This document shows, one piece after another, positions 44,405 to 52,944 of a DNA stretch of 64,000 nucleotides. The stretch is from Chersky-840 sp035604715 (GTDB taxonomy: Bacteria > Actinomycetota > Acidimicrobiia > Acidimicrobiales > UBA8190): NCBI GenBank assembly GCA_963731665.1, contig CAVSWP010000008.1:620001-684000 (forward strand), given 5' to 3'. The translations under genes and the position numbers were made by a program. Every line of letters begins with the position of its first letter. Positions within the stretch are counted from its first letter, which is position 1. The notes beneath the pieces are model-generated. The model saw nothing but the letters and a program-made list of their open reading frames with translations. It did no database searches and was not told where the DNA came from.

Positions 44405-44890
44405 ATGGCCAGGATCTCTTTTCCCGAACGCGGGCACGGCGAGCACGTCGACTGGGCGCTGATGCGCCCCGAGATGGCGGTGGGCATGGGGGCGCTGTCC
44501 GAAGCCGTCTACCAGAACACCCGGCTCCCGGTGCGCGAACGGGAGGCGGCGCGCTGGACCATCGCCCTCATCAACGACTGCGTGGTGTGCCAGGACACCC
44601 GGGCCCGCAACGGCCCGGCCGCCGGCATCGACGAGGGCTTCTACTCCGAGGTGGCCGACTGGCGGGCGAGCACGGCCCTGACCAACCGGGAGCGCCTGGC
44701 GGCGGAGTTCGCCCAGCGCTTCGCCCTGGACCACCTCGCCATGGACGACGAGTTCTGGGGTCGCCTGCACGACGCCTTCTCCGACGACGAGCTGGCCGAC
44801 CTCACCATGTGCTGCGGGATGTTCCTCGGGCTCGGGCGGACTCTGGCCGTGGTCGGGGTGCGCGCCCCCGACGAGCGCATCTTGGTCTGA
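44405..44890 (+). CDS. carboxymuconolactone decarboxylase (CMD/AhpD) family protein
   Basis: 161 aa, all-helical CMD fold. The redox-type motif is CVVCQDTRARNGP (CxxC). Related proteins are thiol-dependent peroxidases (AhpD) or decarboxylases. Presence of both Cys favours AhpD-type redox activity. TAGCGT is 6 nt before the ATG (leaderless), so it has its own start although it lies just after the kinase. Convergent with the aldo/keto reductase. Confidence 0.83.
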   Translation: MARISFPERGHGEHVDWALMRPEMAVGMGALSEAVYQNTRLPVREREAARWTIALINDCVVCQDTRARNGPAAGIDEGFYSEVADWRASTALTNRERLAAEFAQRFALDHLAMDDEFWGRLHDAFSDDELADLTMCCGMFLGLGRTLAVVGVRAPDERILV

Positions 44891-44920
44891 CCCCGGCGCC
44901 CGGCGCCGCCCGGGCCGCGC

Positions 44921-45898
44921 TCAAAAGTGCCCGAGAACCGGGTGAGGGACGTACAGCTCCTCGAGGCGGGTGACCTCCTCGGAGCTGAGCGTGAGCGTCT
45001 CCGCCGCCAGGGCGTCGGTGAGGTGCGACACCTTGGTCGACCCCACGATGGGTGCGGTCACCCCGGGCCGTTGCAGCAGCCAGGCCAGGGCCACCTGGGC
45101 CGGCGGCACGCCGCGCCCGGCGGCCACCTCGGCCACCCGGTCCACGACGTCGAAGTCGGGCTGGCTGTAGAGGTAGTCGGTGAAGGGGTCGCTGCCCGCC
45201 CGCGTGGTGCGGAGCTCGCCGTCGCGGCTGCGATTCCCGGTGAGCACGCCGCGCGCCAGGGGGCTCCAGGGGATGACCCCCACCCCCTGGTCGAGGCACA
45301 GGGGGATCATCTCGCGCTCCTCCTCGCGGTAGAGAAGGTTGTAGTGGGGCTGCATGGAGACGAACGGCGTCCAGCCGTGGCGCTCGGCCACGTGTTGGGC
45401 CTTGGCGAACTGCCAGGCGAACATGCTGCTGGCCCCGATGTAGCGGGCCTTGCCCGCTCGCACGACGTCGTGCAGCGCGCCCATGGTCTCCTCGATCGGC
45501 GTCCGGGGGTCCCAGCGGTGGATCTGGTAGAGGTCGACGTAGTCCATGTCGAGTCGTTCGAGCGAGGCGTCGATGGCCGACAGGATGTGCTTGCGCGACA
45601 GGCCGCCCCCGTTCTCACCCGGCGTCATGGGCATGAACACCTTGGTGGCGATGACCACTTCGTCGCGGGTCAGCATCTTGCTCACCAGGCGCCCGGTGGC
45701 GACCTCGCTGGCCCCCCCGGAGTAGGTGTCGGCGGTGTCGAAGAAGGTGACACCGCCTTCGACGGCGGCCCGCACGATGGGCTCGGCGCCGTCCTCGTCG
45801 AGCGCCCAGGCCCGGTCACTGCCGTTGCCGAAGCTCATCATCCCCATGCAGATGCGCGACACCCGCATGCCGGTGTTCCCCAGGTTCACGTATTGCAT
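44921..45898 (-). CDS. aldo/keto reductase
   Basis: 325-aa NADPH-dependent TIM-barrel oxidoreductase. FFDTADTYSGGASE (Asp/Tyr), the following catalytic Lys in MLTRDEVVIATK, and HRWDPRTPIEET (His) make the tetrad; the C-terminal GSTKVSHLTDAL binds the cofactor phosphate. End gene of the MFS operon. TAGGGT (45910-45905) lies 6 nt before the ATG and overlaps the previous stop, so it may also be transcribed on its own. Confidence 0.87.
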   Translation of the reverse strand: MQYVNLGNTGMRVSRICMGMMSFGNGSDRAWALDEDGAEPIVRAAVEGGVTFFDTADTYSGGASEVATGRLVSKMLTRDEVVIATKVFMPMTPGENGGGLSRKHILSAIDASLERLDMDYVDLYQIHRWDPRTPIEETMGALHDVVRAGKARYIGASSMFAWQFAKAQHVAERHGWTPFVSMQPHYNLLYREEEREMIPLCLDQGVGVIPWSPLARGVLTGNRSRDGELRTTRAGSDPFTDYLYSQPDFDVVDRVAEVAAGRGVPPAQVALAWLLQRPGVTAPIVGSTKVSHLTDALAAETLTLSSEEVTRLEELYVPHPVLGHF

Positions 45899-45904
45899 GG
45901 CGCC

Positions 45905-45910
45905 ACCCTA
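45905..45910 (-). promoter_or_regulatory. TAGGGT -10 box overlapping a TAG stop codon
   Basis: TAGGGT (45910-45905, minus) includes the stop TAG (45910-45908) of the MetE-like gene and ends 6 nt before the aldo/keto reductase ATG. Confidence 0.5.
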
Positions 45911-47083
45911 CGCCCCTCGCCCGCCGGCCGAGCCCGCCCCCGACCACAGCCTCGTCGTCGCCAGGTCGGCCCCGGCCCGCAGGGCGCGCAGCTTCGCCCA
46001 CACCACCGACGCGGCGATGTCGCCGATCCCGGCCGAGGTGTCGAAGCCGCAGTCGGTGCCGGCGATGACGCGTCGGGGGTCCCCCACGGCGTGGGCCACG
46101 CTCTCGAGGCGGTCGGCGACGACCTCGGGGTGCTCGACGTAGTTGGTGGTGGTGTCGATCACCCCGGCCACCAGCACCATGTCGTCGGGCAGGGGGTGGC
46201 GTGCGAAACAGCGGTACTCGTGGGCGTGGCGGGGATTGGCCATCGACACCACCAGGGCGCCCACGTTCGCCCGGTACAGAAGGGGGAGGATGTCCTCGAG
46301 GGGCACGTCGAGGGTGTGGGGGCCCTCGTAGTTGCCCCAGCACACGTGCAGGCGCACCCGGGCCGGGTCGATCCCCTCCAGCGCGTCGTTGATGGCACCG
46401 ACGACGAGCTCGACCCACGCCAGGAAGTCGCCGAGCGGACGGTGGGCGAACAGGGTGTGGCGCTCGAGGGCGAGGTCGGGTGCGTCAATCTGCAGCAGCA
46501 GGCCGCGTCCCACGATGGCCAGGTACTCCTGTCGCAGCGCCCGGGACACGGCGTGGACGTAGGTCTCGGCACTGGGGTAGTGGCGGTTGTCCATGGCCGA
46601 GGCCACGATGCCCGGGGACGCCGCGGTCATGAAGGTCTCGGCGAAGGGGGCCCCTGTCACCAGGTCGCACTCGGCGTCGACCTCCGCGGTGTCGCGGTAG
46701 GCGACCTCCCCGAGGGCGGCGGGGGCCGCCATGAGGTTCACCTGCCGGCGCAGGTGGCGCGGTACCACAAGGTCCAAGAAGTCGGGGTGGTCGAGGAGGT
46801 CTTGCATGAGGGGCCGCTCGCTCACACCGCCGAACCCCGTCATGCGGTGCTGGACGTAGGTCACGAAGCTCTCGCGCGCCTGCTCCCCGTCGTTGCCGAT
46901 GTCGATCCCGGCGTCGACCTGGGCGGCCACGACGGCGGCGGTGGCCGCCCGCACCGCTTGGTGGAGCTCGGCGGGGTCGACGTCCTCCCCCCGGCTCCGT
47001 CTGCCGTGGAGCTCGGCGAGGGCGCGGGGCCGGGGCAGGCTGCCCGCATGGGTGGTGAGGATGCGGGTGTTACTGAGCAGCAC
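45908..47083 (-). CDS. MetE-type zinc methyl/alkyl-transferase family protein
   Basis: 391-aa member of the cobalamin-independent methionine synthase C-terminal-domain family, as in epoxyalkane:coenzyme M transferase. The zinc site is HVCWGNYEGPH plus the later IAGTDCGFDT (HxC...C). TTHAGSLPRP at the N-terminus is typical. Not a full MetE (about 750 aa), so it transfers alkyl groups to or from a thiol, perhaps mycothiol or CoM. GTG 47083 overlaps the VOC gene stop by 14 nt. The rest of the operon suggests a substrate alkyl thiol or epoxide. Confidence 0.83.
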   Translation of the reverse strand: MLLSNTRILTTHAGSLPRPRALAELHGRRSRGEDVDPAELHQAVRAATAAVVAAQVDAGIDIGNDGEQARESFVTYVQHRMTGFGGVSERPLMQDLLDHPDFLDLVVPRHLRRQVNLMAAPAALGEVAYRDTAEVDAECDLVTGAPFAETFMTAASPGIVASAMDNRHYPSAETYVHAVSRALRQEYLAIVGRGLLLQIDAPDLALERHTLFAHRPLGDFLAWVELVVGAINDALEGIDPARVRLHVCWGNYEGPHTLDVPLEDILPLLYRANVGALVVSMANPRHAHEYRCFARHPLPDDMVLVAGVIDTTTNYVEHPEVVADRLESVAHAVGDPRRVIAGTDCGFDTSAGIGDIAASVVWAKLRALRAGADLATTRLWSGAGSAGGRGA

Positions 47084-47540
47084 CGTCGACCCGCATGTCC
47101 GCGACGCCGATGAGCTCGATGAGCACACCGTCGGGGTCGAGCACCGTCGCCATGGCCACCGGGCCGCGGGGGGCGGGCTGTTCGATGCGGCGCGCCGGGC
47201 CGTAGCCGAGGGCACCGAGCCTCGACAGCACCGACTCGACGTCGACGTTGAACGACAACAAGAAGAAACCCGCCGCCAACGCCGCCGGTGTGGGCGCGGG
47301 GGCAGTGGGCCGGTCGGCGTCGAAGGCCACGAGCTCGACCACGCCGGCGTCGGGATGGGCGGGGTCGCCGAGGAACACCGACCGCAGTGCGGTGGAGCCC
47401 ACCGTGAAGAGCGTGGGCCAGTCCCCGTGAAAGACGTGGTCCATGAGGACCTCGAGGCCGATGCCGTCGCGATAGAAGCGGAGGCTGGCGTCGACGTCGC
47501 GCACGACCATGGCGGCGTGGTGGAGGCGGGTGCCCGTCAC
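47070..47540 (-). CDS. VOC (glyoxalase/dioxygenase-fold) protein
   Basis: 156-aa vicinal-oxygen-chelate protein with two betaalphabetabetabeta modules: RLHHAAMVVRDVDASLRFYRDGIGL and, after a linker, AAGFFLLSFNVDVESVLSRL...VLDPDGVLIELIG. One metal ligand His and a terminal Glu are seen. GTG 47540 overlaps the SDR stop by 4 nt. Members isomerise, epimerise or open rings; a metal-dependent lyase step in the operon pathway is possible. Confidence 0.83.
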   Translation of the reverse strand: MTGTRLHHAAMVVRDVDASLRFYRDGIGLEVLMDHVFHGDWPTLFTVGSTALRSVFLGDPAHPDAGVVELVAFDADRPTAPAPTPAALAAGFFLLSFNVDVESVLSRLGALGYGPARRIEQPAPRGPVAMATVLDPDGVLIELIGVADMRVDGAAQ

Positions 47541-48283
47541 TTCCCCAGGCCCTCGGCCGGGTCGATCGGGCTCCACAGCGACACGCCGCCGTCGGCCGCC
47601 AGGACCTGTCCGGTGACCCAGTCCAGCTCCAACAGGGCCCGCACGGCGCGCGCCACCCCGTCGGGGGTGCCGACCTCGCCCAGGGCGGAGCGCTCGGCGA
47701 CGCGCTCGCGGTAGCCGGGCAGGCGTTTGGTGGACGCGAACATGGGCGTGTCCGTGGTGCCGGGGGCGACGGCGTTCACCCGGATCCCGAAGGGCCCGAG
47801 CTCGCGCGCCGCCACGCGCACCAGCTCGGCCACCCCCGCCTTCGACACGCTGTAGTGGCCCATCATCCGATCGGCCAGGAAGCCCGAGATCGAGCTCACG
47901 GCCACGACGGCCCCGCCCCGGCCCCCGGCCACCAGGGCCTTGCCCACCTCGCGCAGGCACAGGAACGTGCCCCGCAGGTTCACCGACAGGACCCGGTCCC
48001 ACTCGGCGCTCGACATGTCGAGCAACGACCCGAACCCGCCCACCCCGGCGTTGAGCACGGCCGCGTCCAGGCCGCCGAAGGCGTCGTGCACCCGGCCCAC
48101 GGCGCCCACCACCTCCTCCTCGGACGAGATGTCGCAGCGGACATACAGCTCGGCCGAGCCGGTCCCCTGTTGCACGTCGAGCACCGCCACGCGCGCCCCG
48201 GCCGCCCGTAGGAGCTCGACGGTGGCCGCGCCGATCCCGCTCGCCCCCCCGGTGACCAGCGCCGACGCCCCTGCTAGCTCCAC
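47537..48283 (-). CDS. short-chain dehydrogenase/reductase
   Basis: 248-aa SDR: LVTGGASGIGAAT near residue 9, LNAG, Ser in VSSISG, Y144 and K148 in HYSVSK, and LAADGGVSLW at the C-terminus. GTG 48283 overlaps the hydrolase stop by 10 nt. Probably oxidises an alcohol intermediate of the operon pathway; substrate unknown. Confidence 0.86.
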   Translation of the reverse strand: MELAGASALVTGGASGIGAATVELLRAAGARVAVLDVQQGTGSAELYVRCDISSEEEVVGAVGRVHDAFGGLDAAVLNAGVGGFGSLLDMSSAEWDRVLSVNLRGTFLCLREVGKALVAGGRGGAVVAVSSISGFLADRMMGHYSVSKAGVAELVRVAARELGPFGIRVNAVAPGTTDTPMFASTKRLPGYRERVAERSALGEVGTPDGVARAVRALLELDWVTGQVLAADGGVSLWSPIDPAEGLGK

Positions 48284-49143
48284 TGGCCCTCCCTGCTCGG
48301 CGCGTCCCCGTCCACGAAGCCTTCCACCTCGGCGGCGACGCCGGGCTGTTCCAGCACCAGGCAGTGCCCGGCGCCCGTCACCTCGACGAGGCGCGCCCCG
48401 GGTATGGACCGCGCCCAGGCCCGTCCGGCCTCGTCGCTCACCAGGACGTCCTCCCGGCCTCGCACCACCAGGGTGGGCACGCGCACCCGGCCCAGCCGTT
48501 GCGTGAGCTTGCGGCTCTGGAAGTGCGGGGCCTTCCAGCCCAGGCGGGCCGCCCCGGCCAGGCCGGCGAACCACAGCAGCTGCTGCGGCGTCGTCATGAC
48601 GTCGGGCAGGCACCGGCGCGCCACCGCACCCTCGGGCTCGGCGAACAGCAGGCTCCGGGCCTCTCCGGCGCCGCCGATCCCCCGGGGCGCCACCGCCCCG
48701 AAGAACAAGGGCACCTCGGCTCCATCGACGTGGACACCGAGCGGGCCCAGCAGCACCAACGCCCGCACCAGCTCGGGACGCCGCAGGGCCAGCTCGGCGG
48801 CGAACCATCCTCCGAGGCTGTGGCCGACGACGGCCGCCGGCGCCAGGCCGGCCGCCTGGCACACGTCCACGAGGTGCCACACGTAGTCCTCGACGTCGTC
48901 GAAGTCCTCGAGCCCGGTGCTGGCGTTGTACCCCGGCAGGGCGGGGGCGGTCACGTCGAAGTGGGCGGCGAGATGGGCCAGGAACGGCGTCCACTGGTCG
49001 TCGGGCCCCACGGCGTGGACGTCGCACAGCCCGTGCAGGTACAGCAGCGTGGGCCCCTCACCGCCGCGCAGCAGCGTGACGTCGCGCCCCGACACCCGAA
49101 GCGTCGTGCGCGTCGGGCCGGCGTGGCGGTCGAGGACGGTCAC
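48274..49143 (-). CDS. alpha/beta-hydrolase
   Basis: 289 aa. LLYLHGLCDVHAVGPD provides the oxyanion hole, S109 in VVGHSLGG the nucleophile, the Asp is in VVRGREDVLVSDE and the His in TGAGHCLVLEQP. Likely an ester or C-C (meta-cleavage) hydrolase. GTG 49143 overlaps the LLM stop by 4 nt. Its MFS/LLM/SDR context favours a ring- or ester-cleaving step. Confidence 0.86.
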   Translation of the reverse strand: MTVLDRHAGPTRTTLRVSGRDVTLLRGGEGPTLLYLHGLCDVHAVGPDDQWTPFLAHLAAHFDVTAPALPGYNASTGLEDFDDVEDYVWHLVDVCQAAGLAPAAVVGHSLGGWFAAELALRRPELVRALVLLGPLGVHVDGAEVPLFFGAVAPRGIGGAGEARSLLFAEPEGAVARRCLPDVMTTPQQLLWFAGLAGAARLGWKAPHFQSRKLTQRLGRVRVPTLVVRGREDVLVSDEAGRAWARSIPGARLVEVTGAGHCLVLEQPGVAAEVEGFVDGDAPSREGQWS

Positions 49144-50336
49144 GCCCACCCCTGCGCCGCGAAGTGCGTGGCGGCGTGCTCGCGCACGTAGGGAACCACC
49201 TCGCTCGCATACAGGCGCATCGAGCGGGCGGTGAGCTCGGCGGGTAGGGACCCGAACTGCAACAAGGACAGGACGGTGCCGAGGCCGAGCTCGGTCACGT
49301 AGCTGAGCAGGCGCTCTCGGACCGTGGCCGGGCTGCCGATGAGCGGCGAGCGCTGCCACACCGCGCTGGCGGCGTCGGCGGGCCGGGGCCCGCGCACCAT
49401 CGCCCGGAGTTCGGAGAGGAATTGGACCAGGGCCGGGGGGTCGATGTAGCCGGGCGGCATCCACACCTTGCCGGGCCCCACGAAACCGGCGGCCAAGGTG
49501 CCCTGGAAGTAGGCGAGGTGGGGAGCGGCTTCCGACAGCGCCTGCTCGTCGGTGTCGGCCACGTACACCGTCGTGAGCCAGCCCAGCAGCTGCGGGTCGA
49601 AGGCGCGCCCCGCCGCCGCGACGGCGTCGTGGTACGCCAGGGCCTGTCGGGCGAAGGTCTCGGGCGGCGCGTAGTACGCCACCCCCATGTACCCGAAGCC
49701 GCGCTCGGCGCAGTAGGTGATGGTGCTCGGAGAGCCCAGCCCCGGGATCCACACCGGCGGATGGGGCTGCTGCAGGGGTCGGGGCCAGGGGTTCACGTAG
49801 GGCAGCTGGTAGAACTCGCCGTCGAAGGCGAAGGGCCCGGGCCGGGTCCAGGCGGCCAGGACGAGCTCGACCGCCTCCCGAAAGCGCGGGCGCGCCTCGG
49901 TGGGGTTGACGTTGGTCGAGTAGTACTCGGGGCCGCCCCCCACCACCAGCCCGGCGATGAGGCGTCCGCCGCTCATGACGTCGAGCATGGCCATCTCCTC
50001 GGCCACCCGGGTGGGCGGGTTGTACAGGGGCAGGGCGTTGCCGAGGACACAGATCTTGACCCTCGAGGTCTCACGCGTGAGAGCGGCGGCCATGAGGTTC
50101 GGCGACGGCATCAGGCCGTAGGCGTTCTGATGGTGCTCGTTGACGACGACCCCGTCGAGGCCCAGCTCCTCGGCCACCACCAGCTCCGAGATATAGCGGT
50201 CGTAGAGCTCCTTGCCCCGGCGCGGGTCGTAGTGGGAGTTCGACAACGTGACCCAGGCCGCCTCGTTGGCCGCCAGGAACTGGCGAGGCGCCTCCAGGTG
50301 CGGCCACGGCATGAGGTGGAAGGAGAAGAAATTCAC
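49140..50336 (-). CDS. LLM-class flavin/F420-dependent oxidoreductase
   Basis: 398 aa, longer than the other LLM enzymes here and of the alkanal monooxygenase type. Motifs: MNFFSFHLMPWPHL, GLDGVVVNEHHQNAYGLMPSP, VAEEMAMLDVMSGGRLIAGLVVGGG, PPVWIPGLGSPSTITYC. This branch often uses FMN. It sits second in the operon, after the exporter. GGGGCGG lies just before the GTG at 50336. Candidate oxygenase of the pathway. Confidence 0.85.
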   Translation of the reverse strand: MNFFSFHLMPWPHLEAPRQFLAANEAAWVTLSNSHYDPRRGKELYDRYISELVVAEELGLDGVVVNEHHQNAYGLMPSPNLMAAALTRETSRVKICVLGNALPLYNPPTRVAEEMAMLDVMSGGRLIAGLVVGGGPEYYSTNVNPTEARPRFREAVELVLAAWTRPGPFAFDGEFYQLPYVNPWPRPLQQPHPPVWIPGLGSPSTITYCAERGFGYMGVAYYAPPETFARQALAYHDAVAAAGRAFDPQLLGWLTTVYVADTDEQALSEAAPHLAYFQGTLAAGFVGPGKVWMPPGYIDPPALVQFLSELRAMVRGPRPADAASAVWQRSPLIGSPATVRERLLSYVTELGLGTVLSLLQFGSLPAELTARSMRLYASEVVPYVREHAATHFAAQGWA

Positions 50337-50343
50337 CGCCCCG

Positions 50344-51960
50344 TCACCGCTGTCCGACCGCCGACGCCGGGCTCGCCTCGGGGGCCGGCTCGGGCGCCCC
50401 GGCGGCCGCACTGTCGGCCGGCGCGCTGACCACGGTGCCGGTGAGGGGGATCTCCTTGAGCAGCACCGCGCACACGAGGGCCAAGGCGGCCAGGGGGATC
50501 CCCACGATGAACACCACGTGCAGGGAGCGCACGAACGAGTCGACGACACCGGCGCGCACCGGTGGCGGGAGCGCCCGCAGCCCTCGGGGCGTGATCGTGA
50601 AGGCCTGTGACAGGTTGAGCCCGCTGTGCGCCGGGACCAGCCGGGGCAGCCAGAAGCCCAGGCGGCTCACGAGCACGGTGCCCAGCAAAGCCGTCCCGCA
50701 GGCGGCGCCGATGTTGCGGAAGAAGCTCACCGCCGAGGTGGCGCTGCCCAGGTCGCGCCGCTCCACGGCGTTCTGGACGGCCACCACCACGATCTGCAGG
50801 GTCATCCCCATGCCGATGCCGAAGACGACCATGTACAAGCCGGCGACCGTCAGCGAGGTGTGCACACCGAGACGGGTGAACAAGTACATCCCCACCGACA
50901 TGAGGGCGGTCCCGCACACGGGATAGACCTTGTAGCGGCCGAAGCGGGTCACCAGGCGCCCGGAGATGATCGACGTGGTGAGCATCCCGCCCATGAGGGG
51001 CAACAGGAGCACGCCCGAGCGCGTGGCCGACACCCCGTCCACGAGCTGGAGGTAGACGGGGATGTAGATGATGGCCGCGAACATGGTGGCCGTCACGAAA
51101 AAGGTCATCCCCATCGACGCCCGGACGATGGGCCGGGCGAACACCCGAGGCGGGAAGATGGGCGAGCGGGCTCGGCGCTCCCACCACACCAAGGCGCCGA
51201 CCATCACCACGGACAGAGCGACGAGCCCGATCACGACCGCCGATCCCCACGCGAACGTCCTGCCGCCCCACACCGTCACCAGGATCAACGGCGTGACGGC
51301 GGCCACGGTGAGGCCGGCGCCGGTGTAGTCGATCGACTCCACCGTGCGGGTGGGCAGCGGCAGGCGCAGCACGGCACTGGTGATGAACAGGGCCAGGATG
51401 CCCACCGGGATGTTGATATAGAAGATCCAACGCCACGTGAGGTGATCGGTGAGGAACCCGCCGGCGAGGGGGCCCCCGATGCTGGCCAGGGCGAAGACCC
51501 CGCCGAAGTACCCCTGGTACCGACCGCGCTCTCTGGGGCTCACGATGTCGCCGACGATCGCCATGGCCAGTGCCATGAGGCCTCCCCCGCCCAGGCCCTG
51601 CAGCGCCCGGAAGGCGATCAACTGGTCCATGTTGCGGCTGAGCCCCGACAGCGCCGAGCCCACCAGGAAGATGACGATGGCGATCTGGAAGATCTTCTTG
51701 CGTCCGTGGAGGTCGGAGATCTTGCCGTACAGCGGCGTCGACAACGTGGTGGTGAGGAGATAGGCCGTCACCACCCAGGACAGATGGTTCAGCCCGTGGA
51801 GCTCGCCCACGATGGTGGGCAGGGCCGTGGCCACGATGGTCTGGTCCAACGCCGCCAGGAGCATGCCCAGCATGAGCCCGCTCAGGACGATGAGGACCTG
51901 GCGGTGTGTGAGCCCTCCGCTGGTCTGGTCTTCGGGGATGGCGCTTCGGAGCTCGGACAT
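50344..51960 (-). CDS. MFS exporter, DHA2 (EmrB/QacA) family
   Basis: 538-aa major facilitator with 14 predicted helices. Motif A-like LYGKISDLHGRKKIFQ after helix 2 and the DHA2 motif RALQGLGGGGLMALAMAIVGD are present. Exports drugs or hydrophobic acids with protons. First gene of the seven-gene minus-strand operon; TAGCCT lies 11 nt before the ATG, so the leader would be about 4-5 nt. Upstream are the short repeats at 52047-52114. Confidence 0.87.
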   Translation of the reverse strand: MSELRSAIPEDQTSGGLTHRQVLIVLSGLMLGMLLAALDQTIVATALPTIVGELHGLNHLSWVVTAYLLTTTLSTPLYGKISDLHGRKKIFQIAIVIFLVGSALSGLSRNMDQLIAFRALQGLGGGGLMALAMAIVGDIVSPRERGRYQGYFGGVFALASIGGPLAGGFLTDHLTWRWIFYINIPVGILALFITSAVLRLPLPTRTVESIDYTGAGLTVAAVTPLILVTVWGGRTFAWGSAVVIGLVALSVVMVGALVWWERRARSPIFPPRVFARPIVRASMGMTFFVTATMFAAIIYIPVYLQLVDGVSATRSGVLLLPLMGGMLTTSIISGRLVTRFGRYKVYPVCGTALMSVGMYLFTRLGVHTSLTVAGLYMVVFGIGMGMTLQIVVVAVQNAVERRDLGSATSAVSFFRNIGAACGTALLGTVLVSRLGFWLPRLVPAHSGLNLSQAFTITPRGLRALPPPVRAGVVDSFVRSLHVVFIVGIPLAALALVCAVLLKEIPLTGTVVSAPADSAAAGAPEPAPEASPASAVGQR

Positions 51961-52046
51961 GGGTCGCCCCGAGGCTAATGGCGCGCAACCCGGGCCTCGC
52001 CCGACGCCCGCGGCGCCGGGTGTCTCGGGCCGAGCTATAAGCCGCC

Positions 52047-52114
52047 GTGTCTGAACAGGCGTGTCTCAGCCGCGGTGTCTGAGCGGGTGTCTCAGCCGCG
52101 GTGTCTCAACAGGC
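52047..52114. repeat. tandem 12-14-bp GTGTCT repeats upstream of the MFS operon
   Basis: Five units start at 52047, 52061, 52075, 52087 and 52101, each GTGTCT(C/G)A followed by variable 4-6 nt; GTGTCTCAGCCGCG occurs twice. The last unit overlaps the stop codon of the PqqC/TENA-like gene (52108-52106). Lying between the MFS start (51960) and that gene, it may be an operator array or a variable repeat. Confidence 0.55.
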
Positions 52115-52762
52115 GACAGCCGCCGCGCCCGCCTCGCGCTCGTCGAGGAACGCCCACCACGCCGACGCCGCCGCCGTCGCGCCCCGGTGCACCTCGTCGG
52201 GGTCCACGGCCAGCCGGGTCAGGGCGTCGCAGGTCCACTCGCCATGGGACTGCTCGACGCCGGCATGGACGTCCCAGAACCGGGTCCCGGTGTCGTGCAC
52301 GCCGTAGCGGGTGCGCAGTCCGTCGGCTTTGGACGCGGCGATCTCCGATGCCTGGACCTCGTAGGCGGCCAGCGCCGCCAGCGCGGCCACAGGCGACTCT
52401 TGCGCCACAGACGTGTACAGATCCACCAGTGCGGCCGTGACCGGGGTGGCGTCGGCGCCGACCGGTGCGCCCACGGCTTCGGCGAAGCCATCGAAGAGCT
52501 CGAGGTGCGGAGCCGGCACTCCCCGCTCGTCGTCGAGGTTGGCCTGGACCAATCGGCGCGCCGTCGGGTCGTCGACGGCCTCGATCAACTGCTCCAGCAC
52601 GCCGGGGAGTGACGCCTCGAAGTGCCGGTACTGCGCGGCGTAGGCGGCCAACTCGCGGCGTTCGAGGGTTCCCGCCTCCCAACGGCGGTAGAAGGGGTGG
52701 GCGAGCAGGCGACGGTCCCGCAGGACCTCGTCGAGCACGGCGTCGATCTGGGTTCGCAGCAT
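52106..52762 (-). CDS. iron-containing redox protein (PqqC/TENA/CADD-like)
   Basis: 218 aa, all-helical heme-oxygenase-like fold. HPFYRRWEAGTLERRELAAYAAQYRHFEASLP matches the start of CADD/PqqC-like redox enzymes, with E/H metal residues (DERG, and EVQASEIAASKADGL; final FWDVHAGVEQSHGE). It would use O2 for oxidation. TACCAT is 7 nt before the ATG at 52762 (leaderless). Its product is unknown. Confidence 0.78.
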   Translation of the reverse strand: MLRTQIDAVLDEVLRDRRLLAHPFYRRWEAGTLERRELAAYAAQYRHFEASLPGVLEQLIEAVDDPTARRLVQANLDDERGVPAPHLELFDGFAEAVGAPVGADATPVTAALVDLYTSVAQESPVAALAALAAYEVQASEIAASKADGLRTRYGVHDTGTRFWDVHAGVEQSHGEWTCDALTRLAVDPDEVHRGATAAASAWWAFLDEREAGAAAVAC

Positions 52763-52944
52763 GGCGGGCATGGTACCCGCTCGGCGGCGCCACGGGCGGC
52801 TCCCGACGGTGCCGGTTCGCATCGGGAGGCGGCGCCGGCGTCCTCAACAATGACGAACTCTGCGGCGCGCGTCATCCGGCCACGCGTCGGGCGCCGAAGA
52901 CTCCCGGACGCAAGCCGACCAACCGGAGCAGTGGAGGTTCGAGG

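Noticed and set aside
41601..44462. 953-codon plus-strand open frame
   Set aside because: Antisense to the KstD-like gene and out of phase with the SDR and kinase genes; composition is that of a shadow frame.
44891..44920. terminator between the CMD and aldo/keto reductase genes
   Set aside because: GC-rich self-complementary bits (CGGCGCC) are present but no clean stem with a U-tract, so no feature was called.
44927..47113. 728-codon plus-strand open frame
   Set aside because: Antisense to the aldo/keto reductase and MetE-like genes, which have clear motifs.
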